In this document: positions 45,517 to 55,967 of the stretch, piece by piece
Position numbering within the stretch: position 1 is the stretch's first letter
Layout: each line of letters starts with the position of its first letter
DNA from: Comamonas halotolerans
Lineage (GTDB): Bacteria > Pseudomonadota > Gammaproteobacteria > Burkholderiales > Burkholderiaceae_C
Reading direction: 5' to 3'
NCBI RefSeq assembly: GCF_030162935.1
Contig: NZ_JASAUZ010000034.1
Span: 1-64,000 of the forward strand
Length of the DNA: 64,000 bases
Notes under the pieces: model-generated
What the model saw: only the letters and a program-made list of their open reading frames with translations
What the model was told of the DNA's origin: nothing
Database searches by the model: none
Made by a program: the position numbers and the translations under genes

Positions 45517-46407
45517 ATGGCTGCAATTACCGCAAGCATGGTGGCTGAACTGCGCGCTAAGACTGATGCGCCCATGATGGAATGCAAGAAGGCTCTGACT
45601 GAGGCTGATGGCGACATGGCCAAGGCTGAAGAGCTGCTGCGTGTGAAGCTCGGTACCAAGGCTGGCAAGGCTGCATCGCGTGTGACCGCTGAAGGCGTGG
45701 TGACTTCCTTCATTGATGGCAACGTAGGTGCCCTGATCGAAGTGAACAGCGAAACAGACTTCGTCTCCAAGAACGACAGCTTCCTGGCAATGGCCGCTGC
45801 TGCCGCTCAGTTGGTTGCCAAGCACAACCCAGCAGACGTAGAGGCACTGGGTGCCGTGGCATACGAGCAGGATGGTTTTGGTCCCACCCTGGAAGACGTG
45901 CGCAAGGGCCTGATCGGAAAGATCGGTGAAAACATGTCTTTCCGCCGCTTCAAGCGCTTTGAAGGCAACCTGGCAACTTACGTGCACGGCTCGCGCATCG
46001 GTGTGATCGTTGAGTTCGATGGTGATGCTGCTGCTGCCAAGGATGTCGCGATGCACGTGGCTGCCATGAAGCCTGTGGCTCTGACTTCTGCTGATGTTCC
46101 TGCTGAACTGATCGCCAAGGAGCGTTCCGTTGCTGAAGGCAAGGCTGCCGAATCCGGCAAGCCTGCTGAAATCGTCGCCAAGATGGTAGAAGGTTCTGTT
46201 CAGAAGTATCTGAAGGAAGTTTCCTTGGCTGACCAAGTGTTTGTGAAGGCTGCTGATGGCAAGCAAACCGTGGCTGCCATGCTCAAGGCTGCCAATACCA
46301 CCGTAAAGGGCTTTACCCTGTACGTTGTGGGTGAAGGCATTGAGAAGAAGGCAGACGACTTCGCTGCTGAAGTGGCTGCCCAAATGGCTGCTGCCAAGGG
46401 CGCTTAA
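45517..46407 (+). CDS. tsf: Translation elongation factor Ts
   Basis: EF-Ts exchanges GDP for GTP on EF-Tu. The 296-residue product has an N-terminal UBA-like domain with [22 protein letters not shown], then [12 protein letters not shown] near 80 and the dimerisation core. The ATG at 45517 follows a GGAG site. Length and layout are normal. Confidence 0.98.
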   Translation: MAAITASMVAELRAKTDAPMMECKKALTEADGDMAKAEELLRVKLGTKAGKAASRVTAEGVVTSFIDGNVGALIEVNSETDFVSKNDSFLAMAAAAAQLVAKHNPADVEALGAVAYEQDGFGPTLEDVRKGLIGKIGENMSFRRFKRFEGNLATYVHGSRIGVIVEFDGDAAAAKDVAMHVAAMKPVALTSADVPAELIAKERSVAEGKAAESGKPAEIVAKMVEGSVQKYLKEVSLADQVFVKAADGKQTVAAMLKAANTTVKGFTLYVVGEGIEKKADDFAAEVAAQMAAAKGA

Positions 46408-46475
46408 TCACCGCCTGGCCTTGCTGCTCTCGACCGATTCCCAATCCATAACCACGCACAATACCGGAGTTACCC

Positions 46476-47198
46476 ATGACACAAGTTCAACCAGCCCACA
46501 AGCGCATTTTGCTTAAGCTGTCTGGCGAGGCGCTCATGGGGGATGATCAGTTCGGCATCAACCGCGCCACCATTGAGCGCATGGTGTCAGAGATCGTTGA
46601 AGTCGCTAAGGTTGGCGTGGAAGTTGCCGTGGTGATCGGCGGGGGCAATATTTTCCGTGGTGTGGCAGGTGGATCGGCCGGTATGGATCGCGCTACCGCC
46701 GATTACATGGGAATGCTGGCAACCGTCATGAATGCGCTGGCTTTGGCAGATGCCATGGACAAGCAAGGTCTGACGGCGCGCGTCATGTCTGCCATCGGTA
46801 TCGAGCAGGTGGTGGAGCCCTACGTACGTCCCAAAGCGCTGCAGTACCTTGAAGAAGGTAAGGTAGTGGTGTTTGCCGCTGGTACGGGTAACCCTTTCTT
46901 CACCACTGATACAGCTGCAGCGTTGCGTGGTGCAGAAATTGGTGCGGAAGTGGTTTTGAAGGCCACCAAGGTGGATGGCGTATACACTGCTGACCCAGTG
47001 AAGGACCCCACGGCTACCCGTTACACCAAGCTGGCTTTTGATGAAGCGATTGGTCGTAATCTGGGCATCATGGATGCTACGGCTTTTGCTTTGTGCCGTG
47101 ACCAGAAGTTGCCGATTCGCGTTTTCTCCATCGTCAAGCCTGGCGCATTGCTGCGTGTGGTAATGGGTGAGGACGAGGGTACACTGGTACACGCTTGA
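46476..47198 (+). CDS. pyrH: UMP kinase
   Basis: PyrH phosphorylates UMP to UDP, feeding pyrimidine nucleotide synthesis, the pathway that carAB at the end of the window begins. The 240-residue product has [25 protein letters not shown] near residue 55, [19 protein letters not shown] near 130 and [18 protein letters not shown] near 170, all standard. The ATG at 46476 has a CGGAGT site. A hairpin with a T-rich tail follows. Confidence 0.98.
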   Translation: MTQVQPAHKRILLKLSGEALMGDDQFGINRATIERMVSEIVEVAKVGVEVAVVIGGGNIFRGVAGGSAGMDRATADYMGMLATVMNALALADAMDKQGLTARVMSAIGIEQVVEPYVRPKALQYLEEGKVVVFAAGTGNPFFTTDTAAALRGAEIGAEVVLKATKVDGVYTADPVKDPTATRYTKLAFDEAIGRNLGIMDATAFALCRDQKLPIRVFSIVKPGALLRVVMGEDEGTLVHA

Positions 47199-47217
47199 TT
47201 AATTTAAAGCGACCTGA

Positions 47218-47249
47218 GGCCTTCCTTGTGTAAGCATGGAAGGCCGTTT
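47218..47249 (+). terminator. Hairpin between pyrH and frr
   Basis: GGCCTTCC (47218-47225) pairs perfectly with GGAAGGCC (47238-47245) around a twelve-base loop, followed by GTTTGCTTT. It may act as a weak terminator before frr. Confidence 0.6.
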
Positions 47250-47268
47250 GCTTTCAGAGGTAAGAAAT

Positions 47269-47829
47269 ATGACGATTGCTGAAATCAAGAAAACCGCCGA
47301 AACCAAGATGGGACAGTCCATCGAGGCATTGAAGAACAATCTGTCCCGTGTGCGTACGGGGCGTCCCAGCCCTCAGTTGCTGGATGTGATTCAGGTGGAG
47401 TATTACGGCTCCATGGTTCCGCTGTCACAAGTGGCAAACGTGTCGCTGCTGGATGCGCGTACCCTGAGTGTGCAGCCATGGGAAAAGAACATGGCCTCCA
47501 AAGTGGAAAAAGCGATTCGTGAAAGCGATCTGGGCTTGAACCCTGCTTCCATGGGTGAACTGATTCGCGTGCCCATGCCTCCAATGAGCGAAGAGCGTCG
47601 CCGGGAAATGACCAAGCTGGCGCGCAACGAGGGCGAGGCTTCCAAGGTGGCTGTGCGCAATCTGCGCCGTGATGCCAACGAAGCAGTCAAGCGTCTGGTG
47701 AAAGACAAGGAAGCATCGGAAGACGATCAAAAGCGTTCGGAAGCCGAAGTGCAAAAGCTGACTGACAAGCACATTGCAGAAATTGATGCTCTGGTCGCGG
47801 CCAAAGAGCAGGAAATCATGGCTGTTTAA
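47269..47829 (+). CDS. frr: Ribosome recycling factor
   Basis: RRF splits the post-termination ribosome with EF-G. The 186-residue product has the typical segments [15 protein letters not shown] near residue 30, [15 protein letters not shown] near 80 and [20 protein letters not shown] near residue 110. The start at 47269 gives the family N-terminus [14 protein letters not shown] with AGAGG upstream; an earlier in-frame start would sit inside the hairpin. Confidence 0.97.
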   Translation: MTIAEIKKTAETKMGQSIEALKNNLSRVRTGRPSPQLLDVIQVEYYGSMVPLSQVANVSLLDARTLSVQPWEKNMASKVEKAIRESDLGLNPASMGELIRVPMPPMSEERRREMTKLARNEGEASKVAVRNLRRDANEAVKRLVKDKEASEDDQKRSEAEVQKLTDKHIAEIDALVAAKEQEIMAV

Positions 47830-47855
47830 AGCGCTGGTGCTAGCGGGGAATAGAG

Positions 47856-48587
47856 TTGACCCAATCCATTGTTATTCCCCGCCACATTGCCATCGTTATG
47901 GATGGCAATGGGCGTTGGGCAAAAAAGCGTTTTTTGCCACGTTTGGCGGGCCACAAGCAAGGCGTTGAAGCCTTGCGCAATTGTGTGCGCCATTGCATTG
48001 CGCGTGGAGTGCGGGTATTGACAGTTTTTGCCTTTTCGTCTGAAAACTGGAATCGCCCGGAAGAAGAAGTTTCAGGCTTGATGAGCCTGCTGGCAGGTGC
48101 GCTGGGACGCGAGGTTCCCAGTCTGCACAAAGAGGGCGTGCAACTGCATTTTGTGGGCGAGCGCGATAGGTTGTCCGAAAAAGTCAAGGCAGGATTCGTG
48201 CAGGCAGAGAGCTTGACGGCATGCAATGAGCGTCTGGTGTTGAATGTCTGTTTCAACTATGGTGGCCGCAGCGATATCGTGCAAGCTGCTGCGCGTTTGG
48301 CGCAGCAGGGGCAGATGATCACGGAGCACACACTGAATGCAGCCATGGGCATGGCGCATGTGCCGGATCCGGACTTGTTGATTCGTACGGGTGGTGAATT
48401 CCGGATAAGTAATTTCTTGCTCTGGCAGGCGGCATACTCGGAGTTGTATTTCAGCCCCGCGCTATGGCCAGACTTTGGTGCCTCGGAGCTGGATGCTGCC
48501 ATTGCCGACTACGCTCGCCGAGAGCGTCGTTTCGGCCAAACATCTGAACAAATCTCGCAGTTGCCGACTTCGCAGGTGACTGTTTAA
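47856..48587 (+). CDS. uppS: Isoprenyl transferase / undecaprenyl diphosphate synthase (TTG start)
   Basis: UppS makes undecaprenyl diphosphate, the lipid carrier for peptidoglycan and O-antigen. The 243-residue product has the family start PRHIAIVMDGNGRWAKKR, LAGHKQGVEALR, and near the end RTGGEFRISNFLLWQAAYSE. A TTG at 47856 is chosen: GGGGA lies seven bases upstream, a stop is in frame just before it, and the family N-terminus begins immediately after. cdsA follows by 16 bp. Confidence 0.95.
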   Translation: MTQSIVIPRHIAIVMDGNGRWAKKRFLPRLAGHKQGVEALRNCVRHCIARGVRVLTVFAFSSENWNRPEEEVSGLMSLLAGALGREVPSLHKEGVQLHFVGERDRLSEKVKAGFVQAESLTACNERLVLNVCFNYGGRSDIVQAAARLAQQGQMITEHTLNAAMGMAHVPDPDLLIRTGGEFRISNFLLWQAAYSELYFSPALWPDFGASELDAAIADYARRERRFGQTSEQISQLPTSQVTV

Positions 48588-48603
48588 CAAGGGAGAGACT
48601 CCC

Positions 48604-49455
48604 ATGCTATTGCAGCGTGTCATCACGGCTTTGGTGTTGCTGGCCATTTTGTTGCCAGCAATGTTTGCGTCAAACCCAATTGCTTTCAACGTCATTGTCG
48701 TGGTCATGCTTGTCGCAGGAGCCTGGGAGTGGGCCCGCTTGAACGGGCTGCGAGCCGCTGGTGCCGTGGTTACTGGTGCGATCATGTTGGTGATATGCCT
48801 GCTGACCTGGCAGTTGGGCTGGTTGTCCAAGTCCTACACCACTTTGTGGGTGGTGGCCGGAGGCGCATGGGTACTTGCGAGTGCCTTGTTGATCAAGGCT
48901 GGTGTGTCGGCATGGAGTCGCATTCCTTTGGCGCTGCGCTGGGTCGTCGGTTTACTGGCTTTGTGGGTTGCCGGTTTGGCCATGGTGCAGGCACGTCAAA
49001 TTGGCATCAATTTCTTACTCTCGGTCCTAACCCTGGTATGGGTGGCAGACATCTTTGCGTATTTCTCTGGTCGTGCTTTGGGTTTGCGGTTCACCAAGCA
49101 AAAGCTGGCACCATCGATCAGTCCCGGTAAGAGCTGGGAAGGAGCCTGGGGCGGCGCTCTGGGTGTGGTACTGATGGCTTTTGTCTGGGTCTGGATGGAT
49201 GTGGCTCAGCGTGCGGAGATTGCGAGTTTTTATTCACGTCTTTACGAGCAGGGTGCTTGGCTGTTGTTGGTCGCGGCCTTGTTCATGGCGGCTATGAGTG
49301 TGGTTGGGGACTTGGTGGAGTCTTTGATCAAGCGCAGTGCGGGATTTAAAGACAGCAGCCAGCTTTTGCCAGGTCACGGTGGTGTGCTGGATCGTATTGA
49401 TGCCTTGCTGCCTACATTGCCTCTGGCCATGATGCTGACTTCTTTGGTGCAGTGA
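48604..49455 (+). CDS. cdsA: Phosphatidate cytidylyltransferase
   Basis: CdsA makes CDP-diacylglycerol, the branch point of phospholipid synthesis. The 283-residue product is a multi-helix membrane protein (about eight segments) with a C-terminal signature SPGKSWEGAWGG near residue 175 and KRSAGFKDSSQLLPGHGGVLDRIDAL near 245. It shares one base with dxr (TGATG), so the two are probably coupled. The ATG at 48604 follows a GGGAG site. Confidence 0.96.
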   Translation: MLLQRVITALVLLAILLPAMFASNPIAFNVIVVVMLVAGAWEWARLNGLRAAGAVVTGAIMLVICLLTWQLGWLSKSYTTLWVVAGGAWVLASALLIKAGVSAWSRIPLALRWVVGLLALWVAGLAMVQARQIGINFLLSVLTLVWVADIFAYFSGRALGLRFTKQKLAPSISPGKSWEGAWGGALGVVLMAFVWVWMDVAQRAEIASFYSRLYEQGAWLLLVAALFMAAMSVVGDLVESLIKRSAGFKDSSQLLPGHGGVLDRIDALLPTLPLAMMLTSLVQ

Positions 49456-50633
49456 TGAAACAACGTTTGACGGTGTTGGGCTCGACGGGCTCAATTGGAA
49501 CAAGTACTTTGGATGTCGTGCGTCGACATCCTGATGACTATGAAATTTTTGCACTGAGTGCAGCGACCCAAGTTGAACTGATGTTGGCGCAGTGTGCTGA
49601 GTTCAAGCCGCGCTATGTAGTCATGGTCGGTGCAGTCCATGCGCAGCAGTTGGCTGATAAATTGAAGTCCAACGGTATCGCTACGCAAGTGCTGACTGAG
49701 TCGGATGCGCTGGAGCAGATTGCCGCACACCCGGATGTTGATGCCGTGATGGGGGCCATTGTGGGTGCAGCGGGTCTGTCGCCCTGTTTGGCCGCTGCCA
49801 AGGCTGGCAAGCGCTTGCTGCTGGCCAACAAAGAAGCATTGGTGGTGGGTGGTGCGCTGTTCATGGAAACAGTCCATGCCAATCAGTGCACACTGCTGCC
49901 AATTGATAGCGAGCACTCTGCCATCTTCCAATGTCTGCCAGAAGATCGCAGCACCTGGAAGTCACGTATCGACAGCTTGCTTTTGACTGCATCAGGTGGC
50001 CCTTTTCGCCAACGAGATCCCGCTACGCTGGCTGAAATCACGCCGGCACAGGCTTGCAAGCACCCGAATTTTTCGATGGGGCGCAAAATTTCGGTGGACT
50101 CTGCCACCATGATGAACAAAGCGCTGGAAGTGATTGAGGCGCGTTGGTTGTTTGATGTAGAGCCTGATCAGATCAAGGTTGTCATCCATCCACAGCAAAT
50201 CGTGCACTCCATGGTGCAGTTCAAGGATGCATCCATACTGGCGCAACTGGGTACACCAGATATGCGCGTGCCGATCGCATGTGGGCTAGCATGGCCGCAG
50301 CGTATTGAAAGTGGCGTTGAGCGCCTGGATTTTTCAACGCTTGCCGCATTGACATTTGAAGAAGCAGATGCCCGGCGTTTCCCGGGTTTGCATCTGTCTT
50401 GGCAGGCATTGAAAGCCCCGGAAGGCACGACCGCTGTGCTCAATGCCGCCAATGAGGTGGCTGTTGCGGCCTTTCTGTCAAACCAGCTGAGATTTGACCG
50501 CATTCATGCTCTGAATCTGGCAACGCTGGAAAAATTGCAACCAGCACGTCCCCATTGCCTGGAGGATTTATTGGCTTTGAACGATGAGGCACGAAGCGTT
50601 GCGTCAGGAATGCTGTCAAAGCTTGCCGCTTAA
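49455..50633 (+). CDS. dxr: 1-deoxy-D-xylulose 5-phosphate reductoisomerase
   Basis: Dxr (IspC) makes MEP, the committed step of the non-mevalonate isoprenoid pathway that feeds UppS. The 392-residue product has the NADPH motif GSTGSIG at the N-terminus, LLANKEALVVGG near residue 120, MGRKISVDSATMMNKALEVIEA near 210 and HPQQIVHSMVQFKD near 245. I start at ATG 49455, one base into the cdsA stop; a GTG one codon earlier is possible. Confidence 0.97.
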   Translation: MKQRLTVLGSTGSIGTSTLDVVRRHPDDYEIFALSAATQVELMLAQCAEFKPRYVVMVGAVHAQQLADKLKSNGIATQVLTESDALEQIAAHPDVDAVMGAIVGAAGLSPCLAAAKAGKRLLLANKEALVVGGALFMETVHANQCTLLPIDSEHSAIFQCLPEDRSTWKSRIDSLLLTASGGPFRQRDPATLAEITPAQACKHPNFSMGRKISVDSATMMNKALEVIEARWLFDVEPDQIKVVIHPQQIVHSMVQFKDASILAQLGTPDMRVPIACGLAWPQRIESGVERLDFSTLAALTFEEADARRFPGLHLSWQALKAPEGTTAVLNAANEVAVAAFLSNQLRFDRIHALNLATLEKLQPARPHCLEDLLALNDEARSVASGMLSKLAA

Positions 50634-50666
50634 TATGGCGCATTCAACCGCAGAGGTGTTGATTTC

Positions 50667-52028
50667 ATGCTGACATTGCTTGCGTTCATCATTGCGCTGG
50701 GCTTGTTGATAGCCATTCATGAGTACGGACATTACCGTGCTGCTGTCGCGTGCGGTGTCAAGGTTCTGCGGTTTTCGATTGGAATTGGCAAGCCGCTGAT
50801 CAAATGGCGAGGACGAAACACCGAGACCGAGTTCGTTTTGGCTGCACTGCCATTGGGTGGTTATGTGCGCATGCTGGACGAGCGTGAGGCGGCTGTCCCT
50901 GAAGCTGAGTTGCACCGCTCCTTTAATCGTCAGCCTTTGCGCAAGAGGGCTGCAATTGTGGCCGCTGGGCCGCTGGCCAACTTGCTGCTGGCCATTGCGC
51001 TTTACAGCGTGGTGAACTGGGTAGGGATGGAGCAACCTAAGGCTGTGCTGTCGGCTCCCCAGTCCGGAACGTTGGCTGAGCAAGCGGGTTTGCAAGGTGG
51101 TGAGGCTGTCCAGTCCGTGCAGATCGGGCAAAACGAAGCTGTGCCCGTGGAGTCTTTTGAAGATCTGCGTTGGCAGCTCACGCAGGCAGCACTACATGGA
51201 CAAGACATATCACTGTCTTGGTTCAACACCGAAAGTGCCAAGCAAGGTCAGAGTCTGATTGCTACTTCCACGCTGTCTGGTGGCAATCTGGATCAGGCCG
51301 CATTAAAGCGCATTGGTATTGATGTACCTTGGACGCCTGCAGTGCTTGGAGAAATTTCCAAGGACATGCCTGCAGAGGCGGCTGGCTTGCTGTCGGGGGA
51401 TGTGGTGCGCAGCGTCAATGGTCATGCCATCAAGGATGGGGCCCAGCTCAGGGCGCTGATCAAACTGGCAGGAGCAGACAGAGATTGGCAGACACAGGTG
51501 TGGGGTATTGAGCGAAACAAACAATCGCTAACCATTTCAGTGGTTCCGCAGCTGGAGAGCACGCCTGAGGGACAGATTGGCCGCATCGGAGCGTACGTGG
51601 GTGGTGACCCCGAGATGGTTCTTGTGCAAAAAGGCTTGTTCGACGGGGTGCTGTCAGGGGTGATCAAGACCTGGGAAATCTCAGTTTTAAGCGTGCAAAT
51701 GATGGCAAAAATGCTCATTGGGCAGGCTTCTCTAGAGAATTTGAGTGGTCCTTTAACCATAGCGGATTACGCTGGCAAGTCTGCAAGCCTGGGGCTGACC
51801 CAATACGTATTGTTTTTGGCGCTCATCAGCGTTAGTCTCGGCGTCCTGAATCTGTTGCCGCTTCCTGTATTGGATGGCGGGCACCTGATGTATTATCTTT
51901 GGGAAGGTGTCACAGGGCATCCCGTCAGCGACGTTTGGATGGAACGTTTTCAGCGGGTCGGCATTGGCCTTTTGCTAATGATGATGTCCATCGCTTTATT
52001 CAACGATATCAGCCGCCTTTGGGGCTAA
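50667..52028 (+). CDS. rseP: Intramembrane zinc protease RseP (site-2 protease)
   Basis: RseP cleaves anti-sigma factor RseA inside the membrane and so activates the envelope stress response (sigma-E). The 453-residue product has the HExxH zinc motif HEYGH at residues 18-22, a PDZ-rich periplasmic part, and the second catalytic segment NLLPLPVLDGGHLMYY near residue 395. It lies between dxr and bamA, the standard position in this operon. The ATG at 50667 follows AGAGGT. Confidence 0.96.
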   Translation: MLTLLAFIIALGLLIAIHEYGHYRAAVACGVKVLRFSIGIGKPLIKWRGRNTETEFVLAALPLGGYVRMLDEREAAVPEAELHRSFNRQPLRKRAAIVAAGPLANLLLAIALYSVVNWVGMEQPKAVLSAPQSGTLAEQAGLQGGEAVQSVQIGQNEAVPVESFEDLRWQLTQAALHGQDISLSWFNTESAKQGQSLIATSTLSGGNLDQAALKRIGIDVPWTPAVLGEISKDMPAEAAGLLSGDVVRSVNGHAIKDGAQLRALIKLAGADRDWQTQVWGIERNKQSLTISVVPQLESTPEGQIGRIGAYVGGDPEMVLVQKGLFDGVLSGVIKTWEISVLSVQMMAKMLIGQASLENLSGPLTIADYAGKSASLGLTQYVLFLALISVSLGVLNLLPLPVLDGGHLMYYLWEGVTGHPVSDVWMERFQRVGIGLLLMMMSIALFNDISRLWG

Positions 52029-52076
52029 TCAACTTTGTCACTTTGCCGAACTTTGAAGTTGGCGCCTGCATCACAA

Positions 52077-54440
52077 ATGAAACTCTCGAAAAATAGTTTT
52101 GGCGTTCGTACGGTTACTGCCGTCGCGGCCTTGCTTTGCGCAGCCCAGGCCGCGTGGGCTTTGGAACCATTTAAGGTTCAAGATATCCGTGTGGAAGGCC
52201 TGCAGCGCGTTGAGGCTGGAACGGTCTTCGCATCCATGCCTTTGCGGGTCGGGGATGATTACAACGACGACAAGGGGGCTGCCGCGATTCGCTCCTTGTT
52301 TGCACTTGGACTGTTCAAGGACGTCCGGCTGGAAGCAAATGGCAACGTGCTGGTGGTGGTGGTGGAAGAGCGCCCAACCATTGCCGGTGTTGAATTTGTC
52401 GGGACCAAAGAATTCGACAAAGAGGCTTTGCAGAAAGCCATGCGTGACGTTGGCCTGGCTGAAGGTCGCCCTTTCGACAAGGCACTTGCTGACCGTGCGG
52501 AGCAAGAGCTCAAGCGCCAGTACATCAATCGCAGTCTGTACGGCGCTGAAGTGGTGACCACGGTGACACCTATTGAGCGCAACCGTGTCAACTTGACCTT
52601 CTCGGTGACCGAGGGTGATGCAGCCAAGATCAACGACATTCGTATTGTTGGTAACAAGGCATTTAGCGAGTCGACGCTCAAAAAGCAGTTTGACCAAGAT
52701 ACAGGTGGTTGGCTGAGCTGGTACACCAAGTCTGACCGCTATGCGCGCAGCAAGCTGAATGCTGACTTGGAAACCCTGCGCTCCTACTATTTGCAGCGCG
52801 GTTACCTGGACTTCCGTATCGACTCCACACAGGTTGCCATTTCTCCGGACAAGCAAAAGATTTCGCTGGTGGTGAACATCCATGAAGGCGAAAAGTTTGT
52901 GGTCTCGGGTGTTGAGCTTGAAGGCAACTACCTGGAACGTGACGACGAGTTCAAGTCGCTGGTGAAAATTCGCCCAGGCCAGGCCTACAACGCAGATCAG
53001 GTAACGGAGACAACCAAGGCCTTTTCGGATCACTTTAGTAACTTTGGCTTTGCGTTTGCGCGGGTAGAAGCTGTACCGGAAATTGATCGCGAGAACAATC
53101 GCGTGTCTTTTGTCTTGCGTGCGGAGCCTTCGCGTCGTGCCTATGTGCGTCGTATTCTGGTGACAGGCAATGACCGCACGCGCGATGAAGTGATTCGTCG
53201 TGAATTCCGCCAGTTCGAGTCTTCCTGGTATGACGGAGACAAGATCAAGCTGTCGCGCGACCGCGTGGATCGTTTGGGCTACTTCACCGAGGTGGATGTT
53301 GATACGCAAGAGATCCCAGGCTCTCCTGACCAGGTGGATCTGGTGGTTAATGTGAAAGAAAAACCCACCGGCGCAGTGACCTTGGGTGCAGGTTTTTCGA
53401 GCGCTGAAAAAGTCTCTCTGAGCTTCGGTATCAAGCAGGAAAATGCGTTTGGCTCGGGAAATTACCTGGGCCTGGACGTCAATACCAGCAAATACAACCG
53501 TACCCTGGTTGTCAGCACGACGGATCCTTATTTCACACAAGACGGTATCTCTCGCACCATCGATGCGTACTACCGTACATCTCGCCCATATTCAGGGGAC
53601 GTCTATGTAGGCGATGATCTCGTGGATGCGGAAGACCTGTACAAAATCGTTTCCAAGGGGGCGTCGATCCGCTTTGGGGTGCCTTTTAGTGAAATTGATA
53701 CGGTGTACTTTGGCGTAGGTGTTGAGCAGACGTCGATTGATGAAGGCGTATACATGCCGATTCAGTATGCGCCTTTTGCAGATAAAAGCACAACGGCAAT
53801 ACCGTTGACCATTGGTTGGGGACGGGACTCCCGCGACAGCGCTCTGGCGCCTAACTCGGGACGTTATCAGCGCTTTAATGCGGAGTGGTCGCCCGGTGGA
53901 GACCTCAACTACGTCAAGGCCAATTACCAGTTCCAGCAATATCTGCCTGTCACCAAGGCTGTCACCTTTGCGATGAATGCGGAGCTGGGTTGGGGTAAGG
54001 GTCTGGGGGGCAAGAGCTACCCCATCTTCAAGAATTTCTATGCCGGTGGTCTGGGCTCTGTTCGAGGTTTCGAGCAGGGTAGCCTGGGCCCACGGGCGAA
54101 CCAATACATTGGCGTGGATGGCGCCATTGAGAACTATGGCTCGGGTAGCTACTCATACTTGGGTGGTGCCAAAAAAGCCGTAATGAACTTTGAATTGATC
54201 GCTCCATTCCCTGGCGCGGGCAATGATAAGACCTTGCGATGGTTCACCTTTGTTGATGTTGGCGGCATCTACGGCGAAAATGATCCTTTCAAGGCTGATG
54301 AGTTGCGTGCATCTGCAGGTATTGGCTTGAGCTGGATTTCTCCGTTAGGGCCATTGCGTCTTGCATGGGCTACCCCGATTCGTAAGAAAGAGGGTGATGA
54401 GCTTCAAAAGCTTCAATTTCAAATCGGAACGTCTTTCTAA
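52077..54440 (+). CDS. bamA: Outer membrane protein assembly factor BamA
   Basis: BamA folds and inserts beta-barrel proteins in the outer membrane. The 787-residue product has a signal peptide (about residues 1-28, with AAWA before LEPFKVQDIRVEG), five POTRA domains (about 29-425) and a C-terminal 16-strand barrel containing the loop-6 VRGFEQGSLGPR motif near residue 660 and a terminal Phe. I start at ATG 52077; an upstream TTG frame would extend the N-terminus with 14 residues unlike a signal peptide. Its stop overlaps skp by 1 nt. Confidence 0.97.
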   Translation: MKLSKNSFGVRTVTAVAALLCAAQAAWALEPFKVQDIRVEGLQRVEAGTVFASMPLRVGDDYNDDKGAAAIRSLFALGLFKDVRLEANGNVLVVVVEERPTIAGVEFVGTKEFDKEALQKAMRDVGLAEGRPFDKALADRAEQELKRQYINRSLYGAEVVTTVTPIERNRVNLTFSVTEGDAAKINDIRIVGNKAFSESTLKKQFDQDTGGWLSWYTKSDRYARSKLNADLETLRSYYLQRGYLDFRIDSTQVAISPDKQKISLVVNIHEGEKFVVSGVELEGNYLERDDEFKSLVKIRPGQAYNADQVTETTKAFSDHFSNFGFAFARVEAVPEIDRENNRVSFVLRAEPSRRAYVRRILVTGNDRTRDEVIRREFRQFESSWYDGDKIKLSRDRVDRLGYFTEVDVDTQEIPGSPDQVDLVVNVKEKPTGAVTLGAGFSSAEKVSLSFGIKQENAFGSGNYLGLDVNTSKYNRTLVVSTTDPYFTQDGISRTIDAYYRTSRPYSGDVYVGDDLVDAEDLYKIVSKGASIRFGVPFSEIDTVYFGVGVEQTSIDEGVYMPIQYAPFADKSTTAIPLTIGWGRDSRDSALAPNSGRYQRFNAEWSPGGDLNYVKANYQFQQYLPVTKAVTFAMNAELGWGKGLGGKSYPIFKNFYAGGLGSVRGFEQGSLGPRANQYIGVDGAIENYGSGSYSYLGGAKKAVMNFELIAPFPGAGNDKTLRWFTFVDVGGIYGENDPFKADELRASAGIGLSWISPLGPLRLAWATPIRKKEGDELQKLQFQIGTSF

Positions 54441-54949
54441 TGAAAAAAATGTATCGCACACTGGCACTGTCCGCCTTGCTGGGTAGCATGGCTCTGACAA
54501 CTTATGCCCAAGAATTCAAGGCTGGCTTTGTCAATACGGATCGTATTTTCCGTGAGGCAAATTCTGCGAAGGCTGCGCAAACCAAGTTGGAACAAGAGTT
54601 TTCCAAGCGTGAGCGCGACTTGGTGGCCGCAGGAAAAAATCTGAAGTCTGCTTCGGAAGCTTTTGAGCGCGACGCTCCCACTCTGTCGGAGAGCCAGCGC
54701 ATTTCCAAGCAGCGAGATCTGGTTGATCAAGACCGTGACTTCCAGCGTAAAAACCGCGAATTTCAGGAAGACCTGAATGCGCGCAAAAACGAAGAGTTGG
54801 CGCGTGTACTGGAGCAAGCCAACCGTGTTGTTCAGCAAGTGGCCGAGTCTGAAAAGTACGACGTTATCTTGCAAGAAGCGGTATATGTAAACCCAAAGCA
54901 TGACATCACTGACAAGGTGATCAAGGCTTTGAACAACGCATCGAAGTAA
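54440..54949 (+). CDS. skp: Periplasmic chaperone Skp/OmpH
   Basis: Skp carries unfolded outer membrane proteins through the periplasm to BamA. The 169-residue product has a signal peptide (about 1-23, ending TTYAQEF), the start [15 protein letters not shown], and a long charged coiled-coil region (35-120). The length is typical. The ATG overlaps the bamA stop (TAATG). Confidence 0.93.
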   Translation: MKKMYRTLALSALLGSMALTTYAQEFKAGFVNTDRIFREANSAKAAQTKLEQEFSKRERDLVAAGKNLKSASEAFERDAPTLSESQRISKQRDLVDQDRDFQRKNREFQEDLNARKNEELARVLEQANRVVQQVAESEKYDVILQEAVYVNPKHDITDKVIKALNNASK

Positions 54950-54966
54950 ACCGACAAGGACATCAT

Positions 54967-55965
54967 GTGATTGTTCAACTTGGACAAATCCTTGATGCCT
55001 TGGGTGGGGAACTAGTCGGGGGAGCGAGAGAACAGGAAATTTCTCGCATTTCCCCGCTGGAGACGGCAGATGCTGGATCCATCAGTTTCCTGAGCAATCC
55101 AAGGTATGTTGCCCAGATGGCCGCCTCCAAGGCGGCCTGTGTCATTGTTGCGCCTGGAATGCGAGAGGCTGCTGCAGAGCGCGGTGCTTGCATTGTTGTT
55201 GCAAATCCCTATGTTTATTTTGCCAAGCTAACCCAGTTTTGGCGCGCAAAAAGACAAGGGGGAAAGCCTGTTGGTATTCATCCCAGCGCTGTAGTCGATG
55301 CCTCTGCAGAGATCGCAGAAAGTGCTTATATCGGCCCTCAATGCGTGGTTGGTGCCGGCGTAAAGATTGGTGCTGGTACGGTGCTGAGCTCGCGCATTAC
55401 GGTTGCCGATGATTGTGAGATTGGTGAGCGCTGCTTGCTGCACCCTGGTGTCGTGATTGGCGCTGATGGCTTCGGCTTTGCGAACGAAGCTGGGGCGTGG
55501 GTGAAAATCGAGCAACTGGGCCGAGTTTGTGTGGGTAATGATGTGGAGATAGGTGCTAACACCTGTATTGACAGGGGGGCACTGGATGACACCATCATCG
55601 AAGATGGTGTGAAGCTCGATAATCTCGTTCAAATCGCACACAATGTGCATATCGGTGCGCACACGGTCATTGCAGGAAATGCAGGAGTGGCCGGTAGTGC
55701 ACGACTGGGTCGCAATTGTTCAATCGGTGGTGCGGCTAATATCCTGGGGCATCTGACGATTGCAGATGGAACCAGTATTTCACCGACTTCAATGGTGACG
55801 CGCTCGATTCATCAGCCTGGTTTGTACACTGGCATCTTTCCGCTGCAGACAAATGAGCAGTGGGAGAAAAATGCTGCATCATTCAAACAATTGCACGCGC
55901 TACGAGAGCGCATTAAAAAGCTGGAGAAAGCGTTAGCGGCGCAGAACAGCAATAACGGAATTTGA
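54967..55965 (+). CDS. lpxD: UDP-3-O-(3-hydroxyacyl)glucosamine N-acyltransferase (GTG start)
   Basis: LpxD adds the second hydroxyacyl chain to the lipid A precursor. The 332-residue product has an N-terminal uridine-binding region and a left-handed beta helix of hexapeptide repeats (about 100-290), with [19 protein letters not shown] near residue 165 and [22 protein letters not shown] near 220. The start is GTG at 54967 with an AAGGA site upstream; an ATG two bases earlier is out of frame. fabZ starts 2 bp after its stop. Confidence 0.95.
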   Translation: MIVQLGQILDALGGELVGGAREQEISRISPLETADAGSISFLSNPRYVAQMAASKAACVIVAPGMREAAAERGACIVVANPYVYFAKLTQFWRAKRQGGKPVGIHPSAVVDASAEIAESAYIGPQCVVGAGVKIGAGTVLSSRITVADDCEIGERCLLHPGVVIGADGFGFANEAGAWVKIEQLGRVCVGNDVEIGANTCIDRGALDDTIIEDGVKLDNLVQIAHNVHIGAHTVIAGNAGVAGSARLGRNCSIGGAANILGHLTIADGTSISPTSMVTRSIHQPGLYTGIFPLQTNEQWEKNAASFKQLHALRERIKKLEKALAAQNSNNGI

Positions 55966-55967
55966 TA

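Noticed and set aside
52071..53540. A 489-codon minus-strand frame opposite bamA
   Set aside because: Antisense shadow of bamA with no recognisable domain.
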